NCBI RefSeq assembly: GCF_016865485.1
Contig: NZ_AP024452.1
Coordinates: 3,866,501-3,930,500, forward strand
Reading direction: 5' to 3'
DNA from: Luteitalea sp. TBR-22
GTDB taxonomy: Bacteria > Acidobacteriota > Vicinamibacteria > Vicinamibacterales > Vicinamibacteraceae
DNA: 64,000 nt
The notes under the pieces: model-generated
What the model saw: the letters and a program-made list of their open reading frames with translations, nothing else
Databases searched by the model: none
What the model was told of the DNA's origin: nothing
Shown here: in pieces, positions 46,209-54,382 of the stretch
How the letters are laid out: every line of letters starts with the position of its first letter
How positions within the stretch are numbered: position 1 is the stretch's first letter
Made by a program: the position numbers and the translations under genes

Positions 46209-48577
46209 CGCGGAGGCGCCGACGGCGGCGCTGGCCCCGCATCCTCCTCGCGGTCCTGCTCGGCCCGTTGCTGGTCCTGGCCGGCACCTTCGTCTACCTG
46301 TACCGCAGCGTCGCCGTCGAGGTGGACGCGCGCCTCTCGGGCCTGCACGATCGCGTCGCCCCGCGCGTCTATGCACGGCCCTTCGTGCTCCGCCGTGGCC
46401 AGGCCCTCACGGCGCAGGAACTCGACGACCGCCTCGACGACCTCGGCTACACCCGGAAGGCGCGGGCCGACGAGCCGGGCGAGTTCGATATCTCGGGCGC
46501 CGAGGTGCGGCTGGTGCCGCGCGGCGGCACGGCGGAGGGCCAGCTGGTGCGCGTGACGCTCGCGCCCGACGCCTCGGGCAAGGCGAGCCACGTCGGCGCG
46601 CTGGTGCTCGCGCGGGCCGGCGAGGCGGAGGCCGTGGAGCTCGAGGCGCCGCTGCTGACGGCAGTGGCCCCGGGCGGCCGTGGACGACAACGCCAGCTCC
46701 CGCTCGCGCAGTTGCCCAGGTCGGTGGTGCAGGCGGTGCTGGCCATCGAGGACCGGCGCTTCTACTCGCACCCCGGCGTCGACGTCATCCGCACCCTCGG
46801 GGCCATCGTCACCAACCTGCGCGGCGACAAGCCGTACCTGGTCGGCGGCAGCACGCTCACGCAGCAACTGGTCAAGAACTCGTTCCTGACGCCGGAGAAG
46901 ACCTACACCCGCAAGCTTCGCGAGCAGGTGATGTCGCTGGTGCTGGAGCGTCGGCTCACCAAGGACGAGATTCTCGAGCTCTACCTCAACGACGTGTACC
47001 TCGGCCAGCGCGGCTCGTTCTCGGTGCACGGCATGGCCGAGGGCGCGCACCTCTACTTCGGCAAGGACGTGAGCAACGTCACGCTGGCCGAGGCCGCCAT
47101 GCTGGCCGGGATCATCCAGTCGCCGGCCGCCTACTCGCCGACGCGCCACCCGGAGCGGGCGCGCGAGCGCCGCGACGTGGTGCTGCGCGCGATGGCCGAG
47201 GCCGGCTACGTGTCGCGCGCCGAAGCCGAGACGGCGATCGGGACGCCGCTGGTCACCGCCGCCGGCACGGTCGATGCCGAGGCGCCGTACTTCGTCGACC
47301 ACGTGGCGCAGTTGATCGGCGAGCTCGTCGAGCTCCGCGCCTCGGCCACCCGCATCGAGGTACACACCACGCTCGACCTGCACCTGCAACGCCTCGCGCA
47401 GGACGTGGTGGCCACGGGCGTGGCCGACATCGAGGCGCGCTTTGCCAGGAAGGGCAAGTCGCGCGGCCCCCTGCAGGCCGCGCTCGTGGCGGTGGACCCG
47501 CGGACCGGCGAGATCCTGGCAATGGTGGGCGGTCGCTCCTACCAGCGATCGCAGTACAACCGCGCCACCACCGCCAAGCGGCAGCCCGGGTCGACCTTCA
47601 AGCCGTTCGTGTTCCTCGCCGCCTACGACATGGCCCTGCGCGAGGGCCGCACCGACCTCACGCCGGCCACCGTGCTGTCCGACGAGCCGGCGACGTTCCT
47701 GGTGAACGGCCAGGAGTGGGCGCCGCACAACTACGACGGCACCAACGACGGGCTCATCACGGCCCGCCGCGCCCTGGCCCGCTCGCGCAACCTGGCGACG
47801 ATCCAGATGGCGGAGTTGACCGGCTACCAGACGATTGCCTCGCTCTGGCGGAGCATCAAGCCCGGATTCACGGCGCGCGCCTATCCGTCGATCGCCCTCG
47901 GCGTGTTCGAAGCGACCCCGCTCGACATGGCCGAGGCCTACACGATCTTCCCGAACCTCGGGGAAGTGCGTCCCCTCAAGGCGATCGCGCGCCTCGAGGT
48001 GGACGGCGCGACGATACCAACGCCGGAAACGGCGCGGCCGCGGCACGTCGCGCAGCCGGCGCCGACCTTCCTGGTCACCAACATGATGCGCAGCGTCCTG
48101 AACGAGGGCACCGGGGCAGCCGCCCGCGCCGCCGGCTTCGCGCTCGACGCGGCCGGCAAGAGCGGCACGACCAACGACCTGCGCGACGCCTGGTTCGTCG
48201 GCTTCACACCCGAACTGCTGACGGTGGTCTGGGTGGGCCTCGACGACAACACGCCCGTCGGCCTGAGCGGCTCTCAGGCCGCGCTGCCCATCTGGACGGC
48301 CTTCATGAAGCGGGCGCTGGCCGGCCACCCGAATCGACCGTTCGCGGTCCCGGACGGCGTGACCTTCGTCGAGATCGACAAGGACACCGGCGGTCGCGCC
48401 GGCCCGTTCTGCGACAAGCCGTACAACGAGGCGTTCCTGGTGGGGACCGAGCCGCAGACCCTCTGCTACACGCACCTGGGCGTGCCGGGGGGCAGCCTCA
48501 CGGGTCCCCAACTCCTCCAGGTGCCGGCCACCGCGCCCGTCCCGTCGTCACAGCCACAGGCGTCCCCAGTCCCGTGA
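46190..48577 (+). CDS. PBP1B-like peptidoglycan synthase with UB2H domain
   Basis: A 795-aa class A penicillin-binding protein. After a basic N-terminus (TRRRRRRRWPR) and one membrane helix comes a UB2H-like domain (RVYARPFVLRRGQALTAQELDDRLDDLGYTRK), which resembles E. coli PBP1B. The GT51 transglycosylase has EDRRFYSHPGVD (about residue 187), GGSTLTQQLVKNSFL and RRLTKDEILELYLNDVYLGQ. The transpeptidase has STFKPF (about 467), SRN and AGKSGTTND (KSG). It makes and cross-links septal or lateral wall peptidoglycan. The start is TTG 46190, overlapping bshC by 19 nt, after GAGGGCGG. The last 25 residues are a Pro/Ser-rich tail. Confidence 0.9.
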   Translation: MAPPALTRRRRRRRWPRILLAVLLGPLLVLAGTFVYLYRSVAVEVDARLSGLHDRVAPRVYARPFVLRRGQALTAQELDDRLDDLGYTRKARADEPGEFDISGAEVRLVPRGGTAEGQLVRVTLAPDASGKASHVGALVLARAGEAEAVELEAPLLTAVAPGGRGRQRQLPLAQLPRSVVQAVLAIEDRRFYSHPGVDVIRTLGAIVTNLRGDKPYLVGGSTLTQQLVKNSFLTPEKTYTRKLREQVMSLVLERRLTKDEILELYLNDVYLGQRGSFSVHGMAEGAHLYFGKDVSNVTLAEAAMLAGIIQSPAAYSPTRHPERARERRDVVLRAMAEAGYVSRAEAETAIGTPLVTAAGTVDAEAPYFVDHVAQLIGELVELRASATRIEVHTTLDLHLQRLAQDVVATGVADIEARFARKGKSRGPLQAALVAVDPRTGEILAMVGGRSYQRSQYNRATTAKRQPGSTFKPFVFLAAYDMALREGRTDLTPATVLSDEPATFLVNGQEWAPHNYDGTNDGLITARRALARSRNLATIQMAELTGYQTIASLWRSIKPGFTARAYPSIALGVFEATPLDMAEAYTIFPNLGEVRPLKAIARLEVDGATIPTPETARPRHVAQPAPTFLVTNMMRSVLNEGTGAAARAAGFALDAAGKSGTTNDLRDAWFVGFTPELLTVVWVGLDDNTPVGLSGSQAALPIWTAFMKRALAGHPNRPFAVPDGVTFVEIDKDTGGRAGPFCDKPYNEAFLVGTEPQTLCYTHLGVPGGSLTGPQLLQVPATAPVPSSQPQASPVP

Positions 48578-48596
48578 TGCCCCCAGGGGCACGGCG

Positions 48597-48631
48597 GGTG
48601 CCCGACGCCCGGTGCCCGGTTCCCGGTTCCC
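48597..48631. repeat. Heptanucleotide array, GGTGCCC/GGTTCCC type
   Basis: Five in-register 7-nt units: GGTGCCC, GACGCCC, GGTGCCC, GGTTCCC x2. GGTGCCC is the complement of GGGCACC in the 20269 array. The array stops one base before TATACT, so it occupies the -35 region of the next gene. Confidence 0.85.
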
Positions 48632-48632
48632 G

Positions 48633-48638
48633 TATACT
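48633..48638 (+). promoter_or_regulatory. -10 (TATACT), parvulin lipoprotein gene
   Basis: TATACT lies just after the heptamer array and 30 nt before the TTG start. The leader has CCGAGG as a ribosome-binding site. Confidence 0.45.
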
Positions 48639-48668
48639 GTTGCGTCTGTCTTTCCCCGAGGTTGCCCT

Positions 48669-49742
48669 TTGAAGTACGTCGTTCCCGTCCTCCTCGCCCT
48701 CTCGATGGGCGTCGCCTGCAATCGCACCGAATCCAAGGCCGCCGCCAACCAGGCGCCGGCGGACGCCGCCGCCCAGCCGGCCGCCGCACCCGGTGCACCT
48801 GCGGGCCAGCCCGGCCAGCCGGGCCAACCCGGGCAGCCCGCGGCGCCGCCGGTCAAGCCGGTTCCCGCGCAACTGCCCACGGTCGTCGCCCGCGTCAACG
48901 GCGCCGACATCCCGGCGGCCGACCTCGAGAAGGCCGTCCGCAACCTCGAGGCCAACGCCGGACAGCAGGTGCCCGCCGAGCGCCGGAGCGAGATCTACCG
49001 CGGCATCCTCGACCAGCTCGTCGAGATGCGGTTGCTCGAGCAGGAGGCGGCGGCGCGCAACATCAAGGCGACCGATGCCGAGATCAACGCCGGCATCGAC
49101 CAGATGAAGAAGCAGGCGCCCAACGCCGAGGCGTTCGCCAAGGCCCTGGCGTCGCGCAAGATGACCGAGGCCGACCTGCGCGCCGAGGCCCGGCAGCGTC
49201 TCGCGGTCGACAAGCTGCTCACCGCCGAGGTCGAGCCCAAGGCCGCGGTGACCGAGGCCGACATCGCCGACTTCTACAAGAAGAACCCGCAGTTCTTCAT
49301 GCAGCCGGAGTCGGTCCGCGCCAGCCACATCCTGCTGAAGGCGGACACGCCCGAGGCCAAGGCCGCGGCCAAGACCAAGGCCGAGGATCTGCTGCGCCAG
49401 ATCAAGGGCGGCGCCGACTTCGCGGCCCTCGCCAAGCAGCACTCCAACGACGGCAGCGCGGCCAACGGCGGCGACCTGGGCTTCTTCCCGCGCGGCCAGA
49501 TGGTCAAGCCGTTCGAGGACGCCGCGTTCGCCCTCAAGGCCGGTGAGGTGAGCGGCGTGGTGGAGTCGGAGTTCGGCTACCACATCATCAAGTCCGCCGA
49601 GCACCGTCCGGCCCGCACGGTGCCCCTGGCCGAGGTCAGCGATCGCATCGCGCAGGCCCTGCGTCAGCAGAAGCAGCAGCAGCTCGCACAGGAGTTCGTG
49701 CAGCAGCTCAAGGCCAAGGCCAAGGTCGACGTCCTGATGTGA
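48669..49742 (+). CDS. Secreted parvulin-type PPIase (PrsA/SurA-like)
   Basis: A 357-aa exported peptidyl-prolyl isomerase and chaperone. The signal (MKYVVPVLLALSMGVAC) suggests a lipoprotein, with an atypical lipobox. A low-complexity Ala/Pro/Gln segment with GQPGQPGQPGQP repeats follows. SurA-like helices (LPTVVARVNGADIPAADLEKAV, LVEMRLLEQEAAARNI) precede the parvulin domain at about 215-310 (SVRASHILLKAD, FAALAKQHSNDGSAANGGDLGFFPRGQMVKPFEDAAFALKAGEVSGVV, GYHIIK), in which all family residues are present. The start is TTG 48669; a longer in-frame version would read through the heptamer array and is rejected. Its stop overlaps the start of the XdhC-like gene. Confidence 0.87.
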   Translation: MKYVVPVLLALSMGVACNRTESKAAANQAPADAAAQPAAAPGAPAGQPGQPGQPGQPAAPPVKPVPAQLPTVVARVNGADIPAADLEKAVRNLEANAGQQVPAERRSEIYRGILDQLVEMRLLEQEAAARNIKATDAEINAGIDQMKKQAPNAEAFAKALASRKMTEADLRAEARQRLAVDKLLTAEVEPKAAVTEADIADFYKKNPQFFMQPESVRASHILLKADTPEAKAAAKTKAEDLLRQIKGGADFAALAKQHSNDGSAANGGDLGFFPRGQMVKPFEDAAFALKAGEVSGVVESEFGYHIIKSAEHRPARTVPLAEVSDRIAQALRQQKQQQLAQEFVQQLKAKAKVDVLM

Positions 49743-50596
49743 TGACCAGCCTGTTCGGGGCCATCGACCTGGCCCTCGCGCGCGGCGAGGCGGTGGCCCT
49801 GGTCACCATCGTCCGGGCGCAGGGCTCGACGCCGCAGCGCGTCGGCGCCCGCATGCTCGTCCACGAGGACGGCCGCACGCTGGGCACGATCGGCGGCGGG
49901 TGCTACGAACAGGACGCGTTGGGCAAGGCCCGGCTGGCCCTCCAGACCGGGCGTCCGACCCTCGCCCACTACGACCTCAACGACGACTTCGCCGAGGAGC
50001 AGGGGCTCATCTGCGGAGGCCAGATGGACGTGTTCATCGACCCGATCGCCCCGACGCCCCGGGTGTGCATCATCGGGGCGGGTCATGTCGGCTACCACAC
50101 GGCCCACCTGGCCGCCAACGTCGGCTTCCGCGTGGTGGTCGTCGACGATCGGGCCTCGTTTGCCGACCCGGCGCGCTTCCCCACCGCCGAGCGCGTGGAT
50201 GTCGCCGACATACCCGCCTGGCTGCGGACCGCCGACATCGGCCCCCGCGATTACCTGGTGATCGTCACGCGCGGGCACCGCGAGGACCTCGACGCCCTGC
50301 GCGCCGCGCTCGACCGCGACACTGCGTACGTCGGACTGATCGGCAGCCGCGCCAAGATCGCTCGCCTCTGCGCCCGGCTCGCGGAGGACGGCGACGACGC
50401 GTCGCGCATGGCGCGGGTGCATGCGCCCATCGGGCTCGACCTCGGCGCCGTGTCGCCCGAGGAGATCGCGGTCAGCATCGTCGCCGAGCTGATCGCGCAT
50501 CGTCGCGGACGGCTGCAGCCGCGCACGTCGGCCGACGAGGCCGACCAGGCACGCGCCGCCAGGCCGATGCAGTGGCGCCCGCCCGCCATCCGGTGA
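49742..50596 (+). CDS. xdhC: XdhC/CoxI family protein
   Basis: A 284-aa XdhC-type protein that binds molybdenum cofactor and supports its sulfuration and insertion in xanthine-dehydrogenase-like enzymes. The N-terminal XdhC/CoxI domain has VALVTIVRAQGSTPQRVGARMLVHEDGRTLGTIGGGCYE and GLICGGQMDVFIDPI. The Rossmann half has PRVCIIGAGHVGYHTAHLAANVGFRVVVVDDR, VTRGHREDLDALRAAL and YVGLIGSRAKI, ending VHAPIGLDLGAVSPEEIAVSIVAELIA. ATG 49742 overlaps the previous stop in TGATG. No molybdoenzyme is in the window, though purine-like substrates could link it to the downstream amidohydrolase. Confidence 0.88.
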   Translation: MTSLFGAIDLALARGEAVALVTIVRAQGSTPQRVGARMLVHEDGRTLGTIGGGCYEQDALGKARLALQTGRPTLAHYDLNDDFAEEQGLICGGQMDVFIDPIAPTPRVCIIGAGHVGYHTAHLAANVGFRVVVVDDRASFADPARFPTAERVDVADIPAWLRTADIGPRDYLVIVTRGHREDLDALRAALDRDTAYVGLIGSRAKIARLCARLAEDGDDASRMARVHAPIGLDLGAVSPEEIAVSIVAELIAHRRGRLQPRTSADEADQARAARPMQWRPPAIR

Positions 50597-50612
50597 CGGC
50601 AACCGGGGACAG

Positions 50613-50689
50613 CAGGCTGCAGGCCGTCGGCTGTGGGCTGCCGGCGGTAGGCTGTAGTCCGTAGGCTGCAGGCTGTAGGCTGTAGGCTG
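50613..50689. repeat. Heptanucleotide array, TAGGCTG type
   Basis: Eleven units in strict 7-nt register: CAGGCTG, CAGGCCG, TCGGCTG, TGGGCTG, CCGGCGG, TAGGCTG, TAGTCCG, TAGGCTG, CAGGCTG, TAGGCTG x2. The array ends one base before the ATG of the next gene, so it occupies its entire ribosome-binding region. It fills most of the 94-nt gap after the xdhC-like gene. Confidence 0.92.
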
Positions 50690-50690
50690 T

Positions 50691-51884
50691 ATGCCTGCTT
50701 TCGGCCGCGCGTTCCTCTCCGAGTTCCCGCTCGACCCGTCGATCACCTACCTCAATCACGGCACCGTCGGCGTCACGCCGTCGCGCGTGCTGGCCGCGCA
50801 GCAGGCCATCCGCGACGAGATCGAGCGACAGCCCAGCCGGTTCCTGTTGCGTGAGCTGCACGCACCGGCCACCTCGGTCGGCTGCCCGCGGGAGGAGACA
50901 CCGCGCCTGCGCGTCGCGGCCGGCCAGGTCGGCGCCTTCCTGGGCGCGCAGGCCGACGACCTCGTGTTCGTCGACAACATCACGACCGGCGCCAACGCCG
51001 TGTTGCGGTCCTTCCCCTTCGAGCCCGGCGACGAGCTGCTCATCACGGACCTGGGATACGGCGGCATCGCGGCGGTGGCGCGCTTCGCCACCCGGGAGAA
51101 GGGCGCCCACGTCACGACGGCGACCATGCCCTGGCCGTTCACGCCCGAGGGCATCGCCGACGCGATCGTCGAGGCGGCAGGACCGCGCACGCGACTGGCC
51201 GTGGTCGACCACATCGCGGCCGACAGTGCCCTCGTGCTGCCCGTCGCCGACATCGTCGCGCGCCTGCACGACAAGGGCGTGGCCGTCATGGTCGACGGCG
51301 CCCACGCGCCCGGCGCCATCGCCGTGGACATCGCCGCCATCGGCGCCGACTGGTACGTGGCCAACCTGCACAAGTGGATGTGGGTGCCGCGCAGCAGCGG
51401 CATCCTGTGGGCGGCTCCCGAGCGTCAGGCGTCGTTGCACCCGGCAGTCATCTCCTGGGGGCTCGACCTCGGATTCACCACGACCTTCGACCTGCCGGGC
51501 ACGCGCGACCCGTCGGCGCACCTGGCCGCACCGGCCGCGATCGCCCTGTTCGAGGAGTTGGGCACCGAGGCGGTGCGCGCGTACAACCACGACCTGGCAT
51601 GGCAGGCGGCGCACCACGTGTCGGAACGCTGGGGCACGGCGTTCACCACGCCCGAGTCGATGATCGGCACGATGGCCACCGTGACGCTGCCTGCCTCGCT
51701 CGGCACGACGCGCGACGACGCGCTGCGGCTCCGGGATGCGCTGCTCCTCGAGGACGGCATCGAGATCCCGGTGCACGCCTATCGCGGCCAGTTGCGGGCC
51801 CGCATCTCGGCACAGGTCTACAACGACATGGACGACATGGAGCGGCTCGCCGACGCGATTCTGAAGCGCGCCGCCGTGCGCTGA
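50691..51884 (+). CDS. Class V aminotransferase (isopenicillin-N-epimerase-like)
   Basis: A 397-aa PLP enzyme of the class V/NifS-like fold, closest in pattern to isopenicillin N epimerase-type proteins: ITYLNHGTVGVTPSRVLAAQQ, DDLVFVDNITTGANAVLRSF, VDHIAADSALVLPV, VAVMVDGAHAPGAIAVDI (PLP Asp) and WYVANLHKWMWVPRSSGILW with the Schiff-base Lys at about residue 228. No cysteine-desulfurase Cys loop is seen. Its ATG follows the heptamer array with no Shine-Dalgarno; the repeat itself (GGCTG) is the only purine-rich sequence there. Reaction unknown: epimerase, lyase or aminotransferase. An amidohydrolase gene follows 20 nt later. Confidence 0.8.
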   Translation: MPAFGRAFLSEFPLDPSITYLNHGTVGVTPSRVLAAQQAIRDEIERQPSRFLLRELHAPATSVGCPREETPRLRVAAGQVGAFLGAQADDLVFVDNITTGANAVLRSFPFEPGDELLITDLGYGGIAAVARFATREKGAHVTTATMPWPFTPEGIADAIVEAAGPRTRLAVVDHIAADSALVLPVADIVARLHDKGVAVMVDGAHAPGAIAVDIAAIGADWYVANLHKWMWVPRSSGILWAAPERQASLHPAVISWGLDLGFTTTFDLPGTRDPSAHLAAPAAIALFEELGTEAVRAYNHDLAWQAAHHVSERWGTAFTTPESMIGTMATVTLPASLGTTRDDALRLRDALLLEDGIEIPVHAYRGQLRARISAQVYNDMDDMERLADAILKRAAVR

Positions 51885-51904
51885 CGGCCGTCGTCATTCC
51901 CCTC

Positions 51905-53224
51905 ATGTCCTCACTCGTCCTGCGGGGCGCCACGGTCCTCACGATGAACGACACCCTCGACGTGATCGAGGGGCCGGTCGTCGTGCGCGACGGGCTGATC
52001 ACGCAGGTCGGAGGCGCCGAACCGCCCGGCGTGCCGACCATTGACGTCTCGGGCTGCCTCCTGCTGCCCGGTTTCGTGCAGACGCATGTCCACCTGTGCC
52101 AGACGCTGTTCCGGGGGGCGGCCGACGACCTCGCCCTTCTGGCGTGGTTGCGGCAGCGCGTGTGGCCGATGGAGGCGGCGCACGACGAGGCCTCGCTACG
52201 CGTGAGCACCAGCCTGGCCGTCCACGAGCTGCTGCGGACCGGCACCACGAGCGTGCTGACGATGGAGACCGTGCACGACACGCACGCCGTCCTCGAGACG
52301 CTGGCAGCCAGCGGCCTGCGAGCCACGGTGGGCAAGTGCCTCATGGACCGTGACGATGCCGCGCCGGCTCGCCTCAAGCAGCCGGTGTCGTTGGCCATCG
52401 ACGAGGCGCTGCGCCTCCGCGCCGCCTTCGATGGCGCCGCCGGTGGGCGCATCCGGGTGGCGCTGGCGCCGCGCTTCGCGGTCTCCTGCACGCGCGAGTT
52501 GCTCGAGGCGACGGCCGCCGTGTCGGACGCGCACCGGATGATCGTGCACACGCACGCCTCCGAGCAGCGCGACGAGATCGCCGTGGTGCGTGCCATCGCC
52601 GGCATGGGCAACCTGGCCTACCTCGCGGACACGGGCCTGGCGACGCCGCGCCTGTGCGCGGCGCACTGCGTGTGGGTCGACGAGCAGGAGCAGGCGCTGC
52701 TGGCCGAGCGCGACGTCAAGGTGATGCACTGCCCCGGGAGCAACCTGAAGCTCGGGTCGGGGCTGGCGCCGGTCACGGAGATGCGGGCGCGGGGCATCAC
52801 CGTGTCGCTGGGCGCCGACGGCGCGGCCTGCAACAACCGGCTGGACATGTTCGACGAGATGCGCCTGGCCGCGACGCTGCAGGCGGTACGGCTGGGGCCC
52901 GGGGCGTTGCCGGCCCGCGACGTCGTCTGGATGGCGACCCGCGCCGGCGCGGCCACGCTCGGACTCGAGGAGGAGATCGGGCAGGTGGCCGCCGGCTTCC
53001 GCGCCGACCTGGTGGCGGTCGACGTGAGCGGCCCGCTCGTGGCGCCGTCGGCCGACCCGTACTCGACCCTCGTTTACGCCAGTCGGGGCAGCGACGTGCG
53101 CCTGACGATGGTCGACGGCGAGGTGCTGGTGCGGGAGGGGATCCACCAGCGGATCGACCCGCAGGCCCTGGCCCACGACGCCCGCATCGAGGCCAGCCGC
53201 CTGTTCGCCCGGGCCGGCCTGTGA
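51905..53224 (+). CDS. Amidohydrolase / deaminase (ATZ/TRZ-like)
   Basis: A 439-aa metal-dependent amidohydrolase of the ATZ/TRZ-like branch that includes SAH/MTA deaminase, 5'-deoxyadenosine deaminase and guanine deaminase. LLPGFVQTHVHLCQTLFRGAADDLALLAWLRQRVWPME carries the HxH metal site. MIVHTHASEQRDE and LCAAHCVWVDEQE supply further His ligands, and VMHCPGSNLKLGSGLAPVTEMRARGITVSLGADGAACNN supplies the final Asp. These motifs are near those of 5'-deoxyadenosine deaminase. It would act on a purine-like or aminotriazine-like ring in the cytosol. The upstream XdhC-like gene hints at purine catabolism, but that is weak. Confidence 0.85.
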   Translation: MSSLVLRGATVLTMNDTLDVIEGPVVVRDGLITQVGGAEPPGVPTIDVSGCLLLPGFVQTHVHLCQTLFRGAADDLALLAWLRQRVWPMEAAHDEASLRVSTSLAVHELLRTGTTSVLTMETVHDTHAVLETLAASGLRATVGKCLMDRDDAAPARLKQPVSLAIDEALRLRAAFDGAAGGRIRVALAPRFAVSCTRELLEATAAVSDAHRMIVHTHASEQRDEIAVVRAIAGMGNLAYLADTGLATPRLCAAHCVWVDEQEQALLAERDVKVMHCPGSNLKLGSGLAPVTEMRARGITVSLGADGAACNNRLDMFDEMRLAATLQAVRLGPGALPARDVVWMATRAGAATLGLEEEIGQVAAGFRADLVAVDVSGPLVAPSADPYSTLVYASRGSDVRLTMVDGEVLVREGIHQRIDPQALAHDARIEASRLFARAGL

Positions 53225-53245
53225 GGCGCGGCCCGACCTCTCGGC

Positions 53246-53251
53246 TATAAT
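53246..53251 (+). promoter_or_regulatory. -10 (TATAAT), hrcA operon
   Basis: A perfect TATAAT lies 42 nt before the proposed hrcA ATG. Transcription would start near 53258, just before the CIRCE element, so HrcA bound there would block elongation or initiation. Confidence 0.6.
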
Positions 53252-53261
53252 CAGGGGCGAG

Positions 53262-53288
53262 TTGGCACTCTCTCCCCACGACTGCTAA
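53262..53288 (+). promoter_or_regulatory. CIRCE operator (HrcA-binding site)
   Basis: TTGGCACTC, nine bases, GACTGCTAA. The consensus is TTAGCACTC-N9-GAGTGCTAA, so each arm has one mismatch. The right arm's last A is the A of the hrcA ATG, an unusually close overlap. Confidence 0.88.
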
Positions 53289-54382
53289 TGGCGAACTCGA
53301 ACTCCTCTCGATCGAGCGCGCTGCCGGCGGATGTGCCGGAGCGCTACCAGCGCCTCCTGGCGACCCTCGTCCGTGCGTACATCGAGCACGGCGAGCCCGT
53401 GTCGTCGCTGTGGCTGGCCCGCGAAAGCGGCCTCGACGTCTCGTCGGCCACCGTGCGCAACGTGCTGGGCCGGCTCGAGGAACTCGGCTTCGTGCGCCAG
53501 CCGCACACCTCGGCCGGTCGCATCCCCACCGATCAGGGCTATCGGTTCTACGTCGACCTGCTGTTGCACAGCCGACGCCCGTCGCGGGCGGTCAGCGAGC
53601 TCGAGGGCCGGTTGCGCAAGGCCGGCGGGATGGGCGAGTTGCTGGAGAACGTCTCGCAGGAGCTCTCGCGCGCCTCCCACCACATGGGCTTCGCCATCAC
53701 GCCGGGCCAGCAGGAGGCGACGCTCAAGCACGTCGACCTTGTCGCCCTCGACGCGCGGCGCGTGCTGGTCGTGGTGGTGTCGGGCTCGGGGCACGTGACC
53801 CACAAGGTGGTGGAACTGCCCGACCCGGCCCAGCCCTCCGAGCTCACCCAGGCGGCCAACTACCTGAACGCCGAGTTCGCCGGCCTGCCCGTCGCCGAGG
53901 TGCGCGAGCGCATCCTCGAGCGGCTGCAGGAGGAACGCGCGCTGTACGACCGGTTGCTGGCCCGCGCCCTGCGGCTCGCCTCCGAGACCCTCGGCGAGGT
54001 CGCCACCGGCACCCAGGTCTTCATCCACGGCACCTCCTCGCTGCTCGAGGCGGCCGGCAATGACGATGTGCGAGTGCCGTTGGCGACCCTGCGGGCGCTG
54101 CTCGCGATGATGGAGGAGAAGCACCGGCTCGTGCAGATCCTCGGCGAATACCTCGACGGGCCGGGGCTCACGGTGGTCATCGGCACCGAGCACACCGAGC
54201 CCGGCCTGCAGAATCTGAGCCTCGTCGCGTCGACCTATTCCGACAGCGGGCGCCAGGGCATGATCGGCGTGATCGGCCCGACCCGCATGCGGTACTCCCG
54301 GTCCATCGCCGCCGTCGACAGCGCCTCGCGCGCCGTCACGCGCGTGTTGATCGGCGACACGACGGGCGGAGACCCCTCATGA
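53288..54382 (+). CDS. hrcA: Heat-inducible transcription repressor HrcA
   Basis: A 364-aa HrcA repressor that binds CIRCE and is helped to fold by GroE. The winged-helix N-terminus reads PERYQRLLATLVRAYIEHGEPVSSLWLARESGLDVSSATVRNVLGRLEELGFVRQPHTSAGRIPTDQGYRFYVD, diagnostic for the family. The GAF-like body has HMGFAITPGQQ, GSGHVTHKVVELP and VVIGTEHTEPGLQNLSLVASTYSDSGRQGMIGVIGPTRMRY. ATG 53288 overlaps the CIRCE element and has no Shine-Dalgarno; GTG 53333 (GCGG upstream) is an alternative that begins exactly at the conserved domain. grpE overlaps its stop by 4 nt. Confidence 0.93.
   Translation: MANSNSSRSSALPADVPERYQRLLATLVRAYIEHGEPVSSLWLARESGLDVSSATVRNVLGRLEELGFVRQPHTSAGRIPTDQGYRFYVDLLLHSRRPSRAVSELEGRLRKAGGMGELLENVSQELSRASHHMGFAITPGQQEATLKHVDLVALDARRVLVVVVSGSGHVTHKVVELPDPAQPSELTQAANYLNAEFAGLPVAEVRERILERLQEERALYDRLLARALRLASETLGEVATGTQVFIHGTSSLLEAAGNDDVRVPLATLRALLAMMEEKHRLVQILGEYLDGPGLTVVIGTEHTEPGLQNLSLVASTYSDSGRQGMIGVIGPTRMRYSRSIAAVDSASRAVTRVLIGDTTGGDPS

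Noticed and set aside
46190-48577. Insertion sequence or prophage near the PBP gene
   Set aside because: No transposase, integrase or target-site repeats anywhere in the window; GC looks even.
48612-48668. Longer N-terminus of the parvulin lipoprotein
   Set aside because: It would read through the heptamer array and the -10 hexamer; the signal peptide begins at TTG 48669.
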